DNA of 64,000 nucleotides from NCBI GenBank assembly GCA_004173475.1, contig SEBU01000001.1:1054001-1118000 (forward strand), in the 5' to 3' direction. Every line of letters begins with the position of its first letter. Positions within the stretch are counted from its first letter, which is position 1. Origin of the DNA: Gammaproteobacteria bacterium. GTDB taxonomy: Bacteria > Pseudomonadota > Gammaproteobacteria > Pseudomonadales > Cellvibrionaceae. Below the pieces are notes generated by a model. That model was not told where the DNA came from. It did no database searches and was given only the letters and a program-made list of their open reading frames with translations. The position numbers were made by a program, and so were the translations under genes. This document shows, in pieces, positions 53,881 to 63,431 of the stretch.

Positions 53881-55278
53881 TCACGAATTATGTAAACCTA
53901 ACCAGTTTTTTGCGTAAGCCCAGCGTGAAAAAATAATTTTTTCGATCAGCAGAATCACAATTAACGAAATGCCAAGGACAGGTAGAACAACGGCAGCAAC
54001 CATAATAATAACAACGAAACCCTTACCAACTTCTGCGTCCGGCATGGCGGGTGGTGCTCCGAGAACTCCATCTGGAGCGCGTTTGCGCCACATAATAAAA
54101 CCGCTAACTGAAATCAGTACTAAACCTAAAGCGGTGATTAAACCTAGCAACTGATTAAACCATCCAAATAGCTGGCCTTCGTGTGCAGAAACACCAATTC
54201 CTACTGCTCGATCTATAAGGTGACGTTGCGAAAAATTTTGAATATCGATGAGTTCGCCAGTTTGCGCACTGAAATAAGCATCTGCTCTACGCGGCCGATT
54301 TTGCGTGTTTGATTTAGCTGTCCATTGGGTAGTTCTTGCAGAGGGCGGCGCGACCCAAACAGGGTGCTCCAATTTTAGTTGTTGCGCATGTGCAACTATT
54401 AAATCCAGATTTACCCTGACTTGGGCTGGCCCGTGCATGCCCGCGCCATGATCATGGTGCGTTGCTGAACTAGAATCAATTGTCGGAGTTGCGGTGACGG
54501 GCGAACCCATGTCATGGTGAGCATGTTCCTCTTCGAGGGCAGGCAAATTACGTTGACCAGCCACCGACCAATCCTGCTGTTGCATAGCGGCGCTTGTAAA
54601 ACCACGCACCTCCTTGAGCGCACTGCCCCACACTAACGCCCAAGGCAATCCGCTTATTAATAAAAATAAAACAAAAAATGAAATCCATATCCCGGCAACT
54701 GAATGCAAGTCTCGCCAAAATAAACGTCCCTTTAACGAAACTCGTGGATATAAAATACCTGCAACACCTTTCGCTGAGCGCGGCCACCACAAATAAATTC
54801 CCGTCATAACCAATACAATTGCCCAGCAAGCCGCCAGTTCGACCAACACCGAACCAAACTTACCTAGCAATAATTCGCCATGCAGATCATGAACGATTCT
54901 AAGGAAACGCTTGTCCTCTTCTTCGACTGCCAGAATTGCCAAGGTTTGTGGATGAACATATACACGAATATTTTTTCCGGACTTATTTAAAATTATATTT
55001 ACTGCATCGGTTTTTTCGCGCGGCAATTCGTAGGCGATAAAACTCGCGTTTGGAACAGCCGTAAACGCAGCAGCCACTTGTTGTTCAGGTGTGCCGGCTT
55101 GTCCGTCTATTGTTAAATTTCGGTAGGGTGCATCGTGAAGCGCATCTATTTGCGGTTTAAATAAATAGATGGCTCCCGTGATCGACAAAATAATCACAAA
55201 AGGTATTGCGAAAATTCCGGCGTAGAAATGCCAGCGCCACAATGTTCGATAAACTTGTTTAGCGTTCAGTTTTTCCAT
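53881..55278 (-). CDS. PepSY-associated membrane protein with His-rich loop (PiuB-like)
   Basis: A 465-residue protein with four main membrane helices. TLWRWHFYAGIFAIPFVIILSITGAIYL at the N-terminus, VHDLHGELLLGKFG and the GVSAHEGQLFGWFNQLLGL segment are typical of PepSY-associated TM proteins, which are thought to reduce or release metals after TonB-dependent uptake. A periplasmic insert at about 245-282 holds EEEHAHHDMGS and THHDHGAGMHG, many His and Met likely to bind copper or iron. Its start overlaps the end of the upstream TonB receptor gene by 13 bp. Confidence 0.87.
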   Translation of the reverse strand: MEKLNAKQVYRTLWRWHFYAGIFAIPFVIILSITGAIYLFKPQIDALHDAPYRNLTIDGQAGTPEQQVAAAFTAVPNASFIAYELPREKTDAVNIILNKSGKNIRVYVHPQTLAILAVEEEDKRFLRIVHDLHGELLLGKFGSVLVELAACWAIVLVMTGIYLWWPRSAKGVAGILYPRVSLKGRLFWRDLHSVAGIWISFFVLFLLISGLPWALVWGSALKEVRGFTSAAMQQQDWSVAGQRNLPALEEEHAHHDMGSPVTATPTIDSSSATHHDHGAGMHGPAQVRVNLDLIVAHAQQLKLEHPVWVAPPSARTTQWTAKSNTQNRPRRADAYFSAQTGELIDIQNFSQRHLIDRAVGIGVSAHEGQLFGWFNQLLGLITALGLVLISVSGFIMWRKRAPDGVLGAPPAMPDAEVGKGFVVIIMVAAVVLPVLGISLIVILLIEKIIFSRWAYAKNWLGLHNS

Positions 55279-57602
55279 TTAGCCTCGAGCAAATAGGTTC
55301 GTTGAGAAAAGGGATGATAGGCCCAGGCTTTGTCGTTGTTAATATTATCTACACCAAAACTTAATTCCGTTTGCTGGTTAACTTGCCAGGCAATTCGTGC
55401 ATCCGCAATTAATTGTTCTGAGGCATAACCGAAAGTATCACCGCGCTGTGTTCCCTCTAAATTAGTGTTAGGGCGCGATGCATAACGTACTCCGCCCGAC
55501 AAACGCCAATCTTGCGCAAATTCATAACGTGCCTGAGAATTAATACGCCAGTAAGGAATGCGTGGGAATTGATTGCCTTCAGATACGGGTAACAATCTAT
55601 TCTTTAAAATTTTATCGTCGATATACGCCATGTTGAAATCAACACTCAGCCCTCTTATCCACGTATCAGAAAGCTCCAAAATAAGTTCGGCCCCGGTTTG
55701 GCGAACACGATCAACATTCACAAAGGATGTTGTAGTCGCGCTCGTTACAGCCCGTGTAATCGGATCAATCTTGTAATGTTCAAACGAAAAAATGTAATCA
55801 CTAACATCTTGATAAAAGATGCTGGCTGTTATGCGCGCATTTTCAAATTGATGACGTAGAATAAAATTTGCGTCTTTTGAACTTTCCGGTTTCAAATTTG
55901 GATCAAAGCTGTATGGATCGAACACGCCGGTTGAATCAAACTTTCCTTGAAATAGTTCCCCCACTGTAGGAAACCGTGTTGCGGTGGCCAAGCTCAATTG
56001 CGCCTGCCAGTTTTCAGCAAAAGCCCACTGGGAAGACAATGAAAAATTAGTTTTGGTTTCTTCCCTGTCATCATATTCTTGCGGAGCTTTTGCAGTTATC
56101 TGATGTATGGCGCCATCAAAGGCTCGCCATTTTTCGGCTCTAACGCCTGCAGTCACACTAAAATTATCGTTTAAATGTAATTCATCTTCTGCAAAGACGC
56201 CGTGCAAACTTGACTTGCCACCTGTTTCAATTGAGTAACGTTGATTAGAAGCATAGCGCCATTGAGTCGTGTTATAGGTAATGCTATCGGTCTCATAAAG
56301 ATTGGCTGTTAAACCCAAGGTTATTTCGTGTTTACCGAATTCTTGCGAGGCTTTGGTATCAAAAGTCCACCACCCAGACGGATCAACATCTGTAAAAGTG
56401 CCTGCGCCATTATTAACGCCATTGTCATAACCGTTAGAAGTAAAAGTTTTCGCCTTGGCCAACCAGAAGTGCGATAAATTCAAACTCAAATCCCAATTTG
56501 CGACCTTTCCCTTTAAGCCCAAACCTGCAAGTATTTCTGTTCGCTCCGTAAGCGATAAATTAAGCGCGTTAGTGTCCCAATATTTTCCATTAACTTTTAC
56601 TGTGCCTCTGTAAACAGGTCGGTCGTTTGTATCGCGCAAATAAGTGTTGGGATTCGTTGCATCCGACTCGGTTGTCCAATAAACCAGTAAACCATGCATG
56701 CTCCAATTATCGAAAGTCAAATCCCCTCGCAAACGTAATTGATCCTGCGTGTTATCGTCTGTTGATGCGGCGGCAAATATGGGTGCCGGAGTAGTGTTGG
56801 GGATTGTTGGAACTAAATATTTATCCTCTACGGCACCTTTTACCTCATCACCATTTATTTTTGTTGACGGGGTCAACTGGCTCCAACTCATTGGTTGCCC
56901 TTCATTTTCAAAATGACGGTAACTGGCACGCACAGACACAGGTCCATCGTCCTGTTTCATTGCAAAACCGCCTTCGAAGGTGTAGCCCTTGTAGGTGTCT
57001 TCGGTACTGTATTGTTGGTAAGGTTGCACGAAGCCTTGCAAGGTGACGAAGGCTTCATTTTTTTCAGGAGGACGAGTAGAGATAGACACTATTCCGCCCA
57101 TAGAATTACCTGGGTAACGCGCGGAATAAGGACCGTAAACTATATCGAATTGTTGAACTTCACCTGGCCCCACAATTCCCCACTTGGGTGGAAAACCAAA
57201 TGAATTACCCAAATAATTTGAAATCACAAAGCCATCCACCAAAACCAGGGAACGGGCAGATTGTGATGAGTGAGTTCCGCGAAAGCCAGGCACGCCATTC
57301 GCATCGCCGATGTAACGCTTACGAACAAAAAAATTCGGCGCGTATTTCATTAAATCTTCAAGATTAATAGCATTCGTCGATGCAAATTGTTCTTCTCCTA
57401 GTGATACGGCCAAACCACGCGGTTCAATTGTAATTGGCGCTTCTTTTTGCCCAACGACTATCATCTCTTCTACAGAAACGTTGGCCGCTAATTGCAAAGC
57501 TGAATCTTCGGCATAAACGTTAAATGCCGTATTACATGAAATAACGAAGATGGGAATTCGCGTGAGATAACCTAAGCGCACCATAATGAACCTTAAATTC
57601 AA
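55266..57602 (-). CDS. TonB-dependent outer-membrane receptor, probable metal or metallophore uptake
   Basis: A 778-residue protein. A signal peptide is followed by a TonB-box-like EEMIVVGQKEAP, a plug (NLEDLMKYAPNFFVRKRYIG, then IVYGPYSARYPGNSMGGIVSIST) and a barrel ending SQRTYLLEAKWKN. The plug variant DIVYGPYSARYPGNSMGG differs from the usual VEVIRGP form and resembles receptors paired with PepSY proteins. It is cotranscribed with the downstream PepSY gene (13-bp overlap). The ligand is not known; the His-rich partner suggests copper or an iron chelate. A palindromic operator candidate lies 42 bp upstream. Confidence 0.9.
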   Translation of the reverse strand: MNLRFIMVRLGYLTRIPIFVISCNTAFNVYAEDSALQLAANVSVEEMIVVGQKEAPITIEPRGLAVSLGEEQFASTNAINLEDLMKYAPNFFVRKRYIGDANGVPGFRGTHSSQSARSLVLVDGFVISNYLGNSFGFPPKWGIVGPGEVQQFDIVYGPYSARYPGNSMGGIVSISTRPPEKNEAFVTLQGFVQPYQQYSTEDTYKGYTFEGGFAMKQDDGPVSVRASYRHFENEGQPMSWSQLTPSTKINGDEVKGAVEDKYLVPTIPNTTPAPIFAAASTDDNTQDQLRLRGDLTFDNWSMHGLLVYWTTESDATNPNTYLRDTNDRPVYRGTVKVNGKYWDTNALNLSLTERTEILAGLGLKGKVANWDLSLNLSHFWLAKAKTFTSNGYDNGVNNGAGTFTDVDPSGWWTFDTKASQEFGKHEITLGLTANLYETDSITYNTTQWRYASNQRYSIETGGKSSLHGVFAEDELHLNDNFSVTAGVRAEKWRAFDGAIHQITAKAPQEYDDREETKTNFSLSSQWAFAENWQAQLSLATATRFPTVGELFQGKFDSTGVFDPYSFDPNLKPESSKDANFILRHQFENARITASIFYQDVSDYIFSFEHYKIDPITRAVTSATTTSFVNVDRVRQTGAELILELSDTWIRGLSVDFNMAYIDDKILKNRLLPVSEGNQFPRIPYWRINSQARYEFAQDWRLSGGVRYASRPNTNLEGTQRGDTFGYASEQLIADARIAWQVNQQTELSFGVDNINNDKAWAYHPFSQRTYLLEAKWKN

Positions 57603-57643
57603 AAATTGGTGAACACTTTAATAAAGTTACGTGCCCGCGAAAA

Positions 57644-57660
57644 TGTGACAAAATGTCACA
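57644..57660. promoter_or_regulatory. Palindromic operator candidate upstream of the TonB receptor-PepSY operon
   Basis: TGTGACA (57644-57650) and TGTCACA (57654-57660) form a perfect 7-bp inverted repeat around AAA. It lies 42 bp upstream of the receptor start and 174 bp before the divergent GGDEF-EAL gene. It resembles a CRP site (TGTGA...TCACA), but the spacer is 7 rather than 6. Confidence 0.45.
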
Positions 57661-57833
57661 CCCGATGCGCTTCTTATGGCGTTTAGATTGCAAAAAATAA
57701 ACAGTTTTTCGCGATTGTTATTTCAATTCGGTTTTCGACAAGGGCTACTTTCACTGCTATATTTTCTGATCTTCATATACTTTTTGAAGTATCAATACTC
57801 TCGTAATTTTAAGGCGTGTTTTAGCGACATCGA

Positions 57834-60800
57834 ATGATGGAATTTATGAAGCCCGAGATGCACGCTGAACCTGAAAAGGTTTCTGAACTCACCGATTTGT
57901 TCAACCGCGCTAAAAAACTTTTGCCGCATTCTGAGCAAAGTCTGGTTAACGCCGCTGAAGCCGAGCAATTAAAACGCGACATAAAAATTTGGCAACTTGC
58001 TCTGCAATTAATGCGTAACGAATTACTTGTGCGCGAACTTGAGTTACGCGCTACAAATCAATTGGTAGAAACTTTTCAGGCAATTACGCATGTTGGGATT
58101 GTCGAGATGGATGCAACGACGCGTGAATTGCGCTGGAGCATGGAGACCTATCGTATTCACGATACTTCACCAGAAGAGTTTGACCCCACCCTGCAGGACA
58201 ATCTCGGTTACTACACTTTAGAGTCTCGTCCGATCATGGAGGCTGCAGTTAAGGCAGCTCTGGAAGAGGGAAAAGTTTTTGACCTTGAGGTTGAGAAATA
58301 TACGCTCAAGGGGAGAAAAATACGTCTGCGTACAACCTGCGTTCCGGTATACAAAGATGGCAAGCTGGTTAAATTCAGCGGCATCTACCAAGACATTACC
58401 GAGCAAAAGCGAAAGGAAAGCTTGTTGCTGGAGAAGGACCACATCCTTTCCGAATCCCAACGTATCGCCCACATTGGCAGTTGGAGCTGGGATCTAAAAG
58501 ACAAAACCGTTATTTGGTCTGAAGAAACATGCCGTATTTATGGCGTAGATGTTCTCGCCTTCGAGCCCACCAAACAATCCTTCGTTGAGCTGATTCACCC
58601 CGACGATCGAGCGTTAATGCGCCAATGGCGCGAGCAATGTTTAATTGGTGAGGCGCCCGGCGAGCTTGAGTTTCGTATAGTTCGGCCCGACGGGACTGTG
58701 AGGTTCATTAACGGCCGTAGCAATCTCGAACGAGACAAATTCGGTAACCCGCAGAAAATGGTGGGTACAGTTCAAGATATTACCGAACGCAAACAAGCCG
58801 AACTTCATCAACAACATCAAAGCCGCATCCTGGGTCTAATAGCGGAGAAAGCCCCGCTTAAAAAAGTGCTCGATGCTATGGCACGAGACATCGAACACCT
58901 TAAACCGCAATCCTTCTGCTCGATACTCCTGCTTGATGAATATGGACAGCACCTATGGCACGGCGCCGCCCCCAGTCTGCCGGATTTTTACGTCCGCGCT
59001 ATTGATGGTGCAGCTATTGGCTTGGCCGCTGGTTCTTGCGGCACGGCGGCGTTTACTGCCCAGCGCGCCGTGGTGGAGGATATAAGTACTCATCCCTGGT
59101 GGAACGATTACCGCGACCTGGCCAAAAGAGCCGGATTAGGATCTTGCTGGTCACAACCGATTATGTCTTCTGAAGGACGCGTTCTCGGCACCTTTGCGAT
59201 TTACCATGCCAAGCCCGCCAGCCCCACTGACGAAGACATAAGCCTGATAGAGACCGAGTCTAATTTAGCGGCGCTTGCCATTGAGAAAGACAGGGACCGG
59301 GCACGATTGGAGCTGGCAGCCAGCGTATTTACTCACGCCCGCGAAGGCATACTGATTACTGACGCAAACGCCAATATAGTCGACGTCAATGACACCTTTA
59401 CCGCAATTACTGGCTACAGTCGCAGCGAGGTCTTAGGGCAAAACCCAAGCATTTTGCAATCTGGTCGCCATACGACGGCATTTTTCAAGCAATTGTGGAG
59501 CGACCTTACCACTAAAGGTTTTTGGTCTGGCGAAATGTGGAACAGGCGTAAAAATGGTGAAATTTTTGCCGAGATGCAAACTATCAGTACCGTGCGGGAC
59601 CGCTCAGGTAAGCCGACAAATTACGTAGGCTTGTTTACCGACATTACCCAGTTAAAAGAACATCAACAACAACTTGAATACAGCGCACATTACGACGCCC
59701 TCACCCGCCTGCCTAACCGCGTGCTATTGGCTGACAGGTTAAAACAGGGCTTGGCGCGTTGTCACCGCATGAGTACGTCGCTTGCTGTTCTTTATATAGA
59801 TCTCGACGGTTTTAAAAGCGTGAATGATAACCACGGGCACGAAATGGGCGACCAGCTTCTGATTACCATAGCCCAGCGTTGGAATGAGGTTTTGCGTGAG
59901 GGTGATACGCTTGCGCGCATCGGTGGCGATGAGTTTATTGTGATTCTGGTAGACCTTGAGAATACAAACGATCACGAACTTATTTTGCAGCGTCTCTTGC
60001 AAGCAGCTACCGAGCCGGTGTCGGTGAAGGATCAGCTGCTACGAGTATCCGCGAGCATCGGCGTCACTATTTATCCGCAAGACGGTCCAGATGCCGATCA
60101 ACTCATGCGACATGCCGATCAGGCTATGTATCTCGCCAAGCAAGCTGGTAAAAATTGCTTCCACGTGTTTGATGTTGCTAAAGATGTGGCAGTTAAAATT
60201 CATCGTGAAAGTATTGAACATATTCGTCAGGGACTGGATAGAAACGAGTTTGTCCTTTACTACCAACCCAAAGTAAATATGCGCACGGGCGAGGTAATTG
60301 GGCTGGAAGCTCTGATTCGCTGGCAACACCCGGAGCGCGGCCTACTGCCACCTTCAACTTTTTTGCCCATCATTGAGGAGCACGTACTCAGCATAGAAGT
60401 TGGTGATTGGGTAATTAACCGCGCACTTAAACAAATGGCGGAATGGCGCGATCTCGGCCTGGATTTATCAATCAGCGTCAACGTTGGCGCCTTGCAATTA
60501 CAGCAGGGCGATTTCGTAAATCGTCTACGCGCGCAACTCAGCCGCCATTCAAACGTGCCTCCAGGGAAACTTGAGTTGGAAATTCTTGAGACCAGTGCCC
60601 TCAATGACATCAACGACATAGCTGAACTTATGCGGCAGTGTCGTCAGCTGGGAGTAAATTTCGCGGTGGATGATTTCGGCACCGGCTACTCATCACTCAC
60701 TTATTTAAAAAGGTTACCTGCGGAACTCTTAAAAATCGACCAAAGTTTTGTGCGCGATATGCTGGACGACCCAGATGATCTCGCCATCGTAAAAGGCGTC

Positions 60801-61007
60801 ATAGGTTTGGCGACCGCGTTCCATCGCAATGTTATTGCGGAAGGCGTAGAAACCATTGCGCACGGAAAATTGTTGCTTGAACACGGTTGCCATCTCGCCC
60901 AAGGTTACGGCATCGCCCGACCCATGCCAGCCGAACAAATTCCCGCATGGATTGCCGGGTGGCGACCAGATAAAGCCTGGAGTGATCCGGATTTAAAAAA
61001 ATTATAA
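57834..61007 (+). CDS. Cyclic-di-GMP enzyme: PAS-PAS-GAF-PAS-GGDEF-EAL
   Basis: A 1057-residue cytoplasmic sensor enzyme. PAS domains lie at about 80-195, 205-322 and 495-615, each ending in the PAC type DITE/DITQ motif. GAF lies at about 327-490 (GSCGTAAFTAQRAVVEDI, LGSCWSQPI). The GGDEF site at 697-701 is intact, with an I-site REGD just upstream. The EAL motif at 825 (GLEALIRWQHPERG) and DDFGTGYSSL are intact. It can probably make and degrade c-di-GMP under control of several cytoplasmic signals. It has no membrane helix. It diverges from the TonB receptor operon. Confidence 0.95.
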   Translation: MMEFMKPEMHAEPEKVSELTDLFNRAKKLLPHSEQSLVNAAEAEQLKRDIKIWQLALQLMRNELLVRELELRATNQLVETFQAITHVGIVEMDATTRELRWSMETYRIHDTSPEEFDPTLQDNLGYYTLESRPIMEAAVKAALEEGKVFDLEVEKYTLKGRKIRLRTTCVPVYKDGKLVKFSGIYQDITEQKRKESLLLEKDHILSESQRIAHIGSWSWDLKDKTVIWSEETCRIYGVDVLAFEPTKQSFVELIHPDDRALMRQWREQCLIGEAPGELEFRIVRPDGTVRFINGRSNLERDKFGNPQKMVGTVQDITERKQAELHQQHQSRILGLIAEKAPLKKVLDAMARDIEHLKPQSFCSILLLDEYGQHLWHGAAPSLPDFYVRAIDGAAIGLAAGSCGTAAFTAQRAVVEDISTHPWWNDYRDLAKRAGLGSCWSQPIMSSEGRVLGTFAIYHAKPASPTDEDISLIETESNLAALAIEKDRDRARLELAASVFTHAREGILITDANANIVDVNDTFTAITGYSRSEVLGQNPSILQSGRHTTAFFKQLWSDLTTKGFWSGEMWNRRKNGEIFAEMQTISTVRDRSGKPTNYVGLFTDITQLKEHQQQLEYSAHYDALTRLPNRVLLADRLKQGLARCHRMSTSLAVLYIDLDGFKSVNDNHGHEMGDQLLITIAQRWNEVLREGDTLARIGGDEFIVILVDLENTNDHELILQRLLQAATEPVSVKDQLLRVSASIGVTIYPQDGPDADQLMRHADQAMYLAKQAGKNCFHVFDVAKDVAVKIHRESIEHIRQGLDRNEFVLYYQPKVNMRTGEVIGLEALIRWQHPERGLLPPSTFLPIIEEHVLSIEVGDWVINRALKQMAEWRDLGLDLSISVNVGALQLQQGDFVNRLRAQLSRHSNVPPGKLELEILETSALNDINDIAELMRQCRQLGVNFAVDDFGTGYSSLTYLKRLPAELLKIDQSFVRDMLDDPDDLAIVKGVIGLATAFHRNVIAEGVETIAHGKLLLEHGCHLAQGYGIARPMPAEQIPAWIAGWRPDKAWSDPDLKKL

Positions 61008-61024
61008 TTTTGCGTTAATAAAAA

Positions 61025-61390
61025 TTAATGACTTATCATCCACGGCCGCGCCGATGGAAACATTTTATTTCCCTCTGCTGTGTACATCAGCGCAGATTTA
61101 CGAATTGGTTTATCTCCACAACAACCTTTCCCGTGTTTATGCTCTAGTCGCGCTTTTTTTTCAGCACGATAATCTGGTGTAGAAAATACCGGTTCATTCA
61201 TAGCTTTTTCATTAGCTGCATGCGCCGCACGATTTTCTTTTTTCATATCCAGAAATTCCGGCGCAACCATAATTACGCGTGCGGATAAACTACCGCAAGA
61301 TGGACACGCACAAGGTTGGCTGGACGATTCCATCGTGTTCAATTCATGAAATAAACCGTGTGTTGCGCATTTGTAATCGTAAACGGGCAT
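61025..61390 (-). CDS. fmdB: FmdB-type zinc-ribbon regulatory protein
   Basis: A 121-residue protein from the ATG at 61390, with AGAGGA upstream. It starts MPVYDYKCATHGLF, and with CACPSCGS it gives the Cys pairs of the FmdB zinc ribbon. A longer C-terminal extension contains a second Cys/His group (HKHGKGCCGD). FmdB genes are named for their place beside formamidase, and here too fmdA lies upstream on the same strand, separated by a MITE-like element. The regulatory role of FmdB is suggested in other species and is not shown by the sequence. Confidence 0.9.
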   Translation of the reverse strand: MPVYDYKCATHGLFHELNTMESSSQPCACPSCGSLSARVIMVAPEFLDMKKENRAAHAANEKAMNEPVFSTPDYRAEKKARLEHKHGKGCCGDKPIRKSALMYTAEGNKMFPSARPWMISH

Positions 61391-61486
61391 GATTGTTCCT
61401 CTTAAAACGTCTTTCGTCATCCTCACGTAGTGGGATCCAGATTTTTCTTATACCCAAACCCCATCTTGGGAATGCATATTTGTTTC

Positions 61487-61726
61487 GCCGGCCGCGGGCC
61501 TCACTTTTCTTTGCTTGTCCAAAGAAAAGTAAGCAAAAGAAATGACACCCGGTTCGTTCGTATTTCCTGCGCGTTTCGAAAAATTACTGTCGTTCCGGTG
61601 CGACATCCTTGTCGCATCGTCACTAAAACGCACATCCTGTGCGTTTTTCAGTAATTTTCCTCCAATGCTCGGCGAACTCGCATGGGACCCGATTGGTGCT
61701 AAAGAAAAGTGAGGCCAGCCGCAGGC
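61487..61726. mobile_element. MITE-like structured repeat element between fmdA and fmdB
   Basis: The 26-bp ends 61487-61512 and 61701-61726 are inverted copies matching at 23 of 26 positions; the inner 15 bp (GCCTCACTTTTCTTT) are identical. Inside are further nested inverted repeats: CTTTTCTTTG/CAAAGAAAAG, AAATTACTG (61581-61589)/CAGTAATTT (61649-61657), TGCGACA/TGTCGCA and AAAACGCACA (61625-61634)/TGTGCGTTTT (61638-61647). No coding capacity or target duplication was seen. Similar TTTCTTTGC-TGTCCAAAGAAA repeats occur between genes in many proteobacteria, to my memory. Confidence 0.75.
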
Positions 61727-61730
61727 AAAA

Positions 61731-62960
61731 CTATTTATCTTTCGATAAAGGTACATCCATTCCAGGTGTAACTTTTTTCGTTGGGCCTTCCGCACTCGGG
61801 TTCACGTCAAAATCAAAAATATCTGTGGGCAGCCATAATGTCGCACAGGCATTCGGAATATCTACCACACCACTGATGTGACCTTGCACAGGAGCGCACC
61901 CGAGAATCGAATAAGCTTGTGCTTTGCTGTACCCAAATTTTGTTAAATAATTAATCGCATTCAAACAAGCTTGACGATAAGCAACGTGAACATCGAGATA
62001 ATGTTGTTCGCCATATTCGTCAACAGATATACCTTCAAAAATTAAATAATCATCATATTTGGGGGTGATTGGACTTGGTTTAAATATCGGATTTTTAATC
62101 GCGTATTTCGCCATGCCGTCTTTAATTAAATTCACTCGCAAATGAATCCAGCCTGCCATTTCAATTGCGCCACAAAACGTAATTTCACCGTCGCCCTGAC
62201 TGAAATGCAAATCACCTACAGATAAACCACCACCCTTTACATACACGGGGAAATAAATTTTTGAACCGCGTGATAAATCTTTAATATCGCAGTTGCCGCC
62301 GTGTTCACGTGGCGGAACAGTACGCGCGCCTTCAGCAGCCGCAACTTTTGCAGCGTCGGGAGCCATGCGGCCCATATGTGCGGTGTCTGCATAGGGAAGT
62401 GTTGCAAGCGCAGGTACGCGCTCTGGCTCAGTGTCATAAAGTTCTTTTTCGCGCTTGTTCCATTCAGCCAGCATTTCTTTTGATGGCAAACAACCTATTA
62501 AACCTGGGTGAACCAAGCCCGCAAATTCGACGTTCGGCACATGGCGAGATTTTGTGAACATGCCGTTAATATCCCAAATCGATTTTTGCGCTTCAGGAAA
62601 ATGCTCTGTTAAAAATCCGCCCCCATTTTGTTTGGAAAAAAATCCGTTAAATCCCCACAAGCTTTCTTGAAACGCGCCTATGTCCAAAATATCTACGACT
62701 AACAAATCACCAGGCTCCGCACCTTCAATTCCTACCGGGCCGGAAAGAAAATGCACTTGTGATAAATCCACATCGCGCACATCGTCTGCACTGTCGTTGT
62801 TAGCAATTTGCCCGCCGGTCCAGTCATAACATTCAATAATAAAATCATCGCCAGGTTTTACAGTTTTCACCATAGGAATATCAGGGTGCCAGCGGTTATG
62901 AATCATGTCATTTTCATAAGGCGTCTTTTTTAAATCTATTTTGATAATTGTTTCAGCCAT
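61731..62960 (-). CDS. fmdA: Formamidase / acetamidase
   Basis: A 409-residue hydrolase that releases ammonia from formamide or acetamide. It starts at the ATG for MAETIIKIDL with CAGGAG upstream. Family motifs are clear: NRWHPDIPMVKTVKPGDDFIIECYDWTGGQI, FLSGPVGIEGAEPGDLLVVDILDIG, HPGLIGCLPS, GGNCDIKDL and VGDLHFSQGDGEI. It is the full length of the FmdA_AmdA family. It supplies nitrogen from short amides. A repeat element ends 4 bp after its stop codon, and fmdB follows. Confidence 0.95.
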   Translation of the reverse strand: MAETIIKIDLKKTPYENDMIHNRWHPDIPMVKTVKPGDDFIIECYDWTGGQIANNDSADDVRDVDLSQVHFLSGPVGIEGAEPGDLLVVDILDIGAFQESLWGFNGFFSKQNGGGFLTEHFPEAQKSIWDINGMFTKSRHVPNVEFAGLVHPGLIGCLPSKEMLAEWNKREKELYDTEPERVPALATLPYADTAHMGRMAPDAAKVAAAEGARTVPPREHGGNCDIKDLSRGSKIYFPVYVKGGGLSVGDLHFSQGDGEITFCGAIEMAGWIHLRVNLIKDGMAKYAIKNPIFKPSPITPKYDDYLIFEGISVDEYGEQHYLDVHVAYRQACLNAINYLTKFGYSKAQAYSILGCAPVQGHISGVVDIPNACATLWLPTDIFDFDVNPSAEGPTKKVTPGMDVPLSKDK

Positions 62961-63431
62961 CGTCTGACTCCTGCGGATAGTGAGCAAAATGCTAATAGTT
63001 ATCGCGTTTTTCGCGACAACACTTGCTAGCGGTCAGAGTTAGTATCCAATGGGAAGTAGTTACGAGCTATACGACAAACTGCCAACCAAACTGCGTTATT
63101 TAACGTATAGACGCCTCCTTAATGTCAGCTCGGCCAGTAAAAATTCAATTACGTAGACTGCCAAATACTGATCCAACAATATTGTTCAATTTTGGCGATA
63201 ATTTATTGGTGCCGCTAATTGTTCCTTGCCCGCGCGCTTTCTAAGAACCATCCGTGCCCTCTAAATCCCAGTCATCGCAAAACTGTTGACTAAATCACAC
63301 AAAAGCTATTATGTGGCGCACACCGCAGGAGTGGGGATTTATACATTAAGGTAGCGTTAAGCCTCGGAATGTTTAAACTCCCACCATCCAAAGCAAAAAG
63401 CTTTTTATTAAAGTCAAAGAGGTTAAGCATT
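62961..63431. other. Divergent intergenic region, no certain gene
   Basis: About 470 bp between fmdA and the glycine-zipper gene. It should carry both promoters. An in-frame extension of the glycine-zipper gene begins at 63369 but lacks signal-peptide or ribosome-site support. No repeat or small gene was found. Confidence 0.4.

Noticed and set aside
57644-57660. Canonical CRP binding site
   Set aside because: The half-sites fit, but the spacer is 7 bp instead of 6; kept only as an unnamed palindrome.
61430-61795. Frames of 74-115 codons on both strands between fmdB and fmdA
   Set aside because: They are made by the MITE-like inverted repeats; translations of such repeats look alike on both strands and have no known domain.
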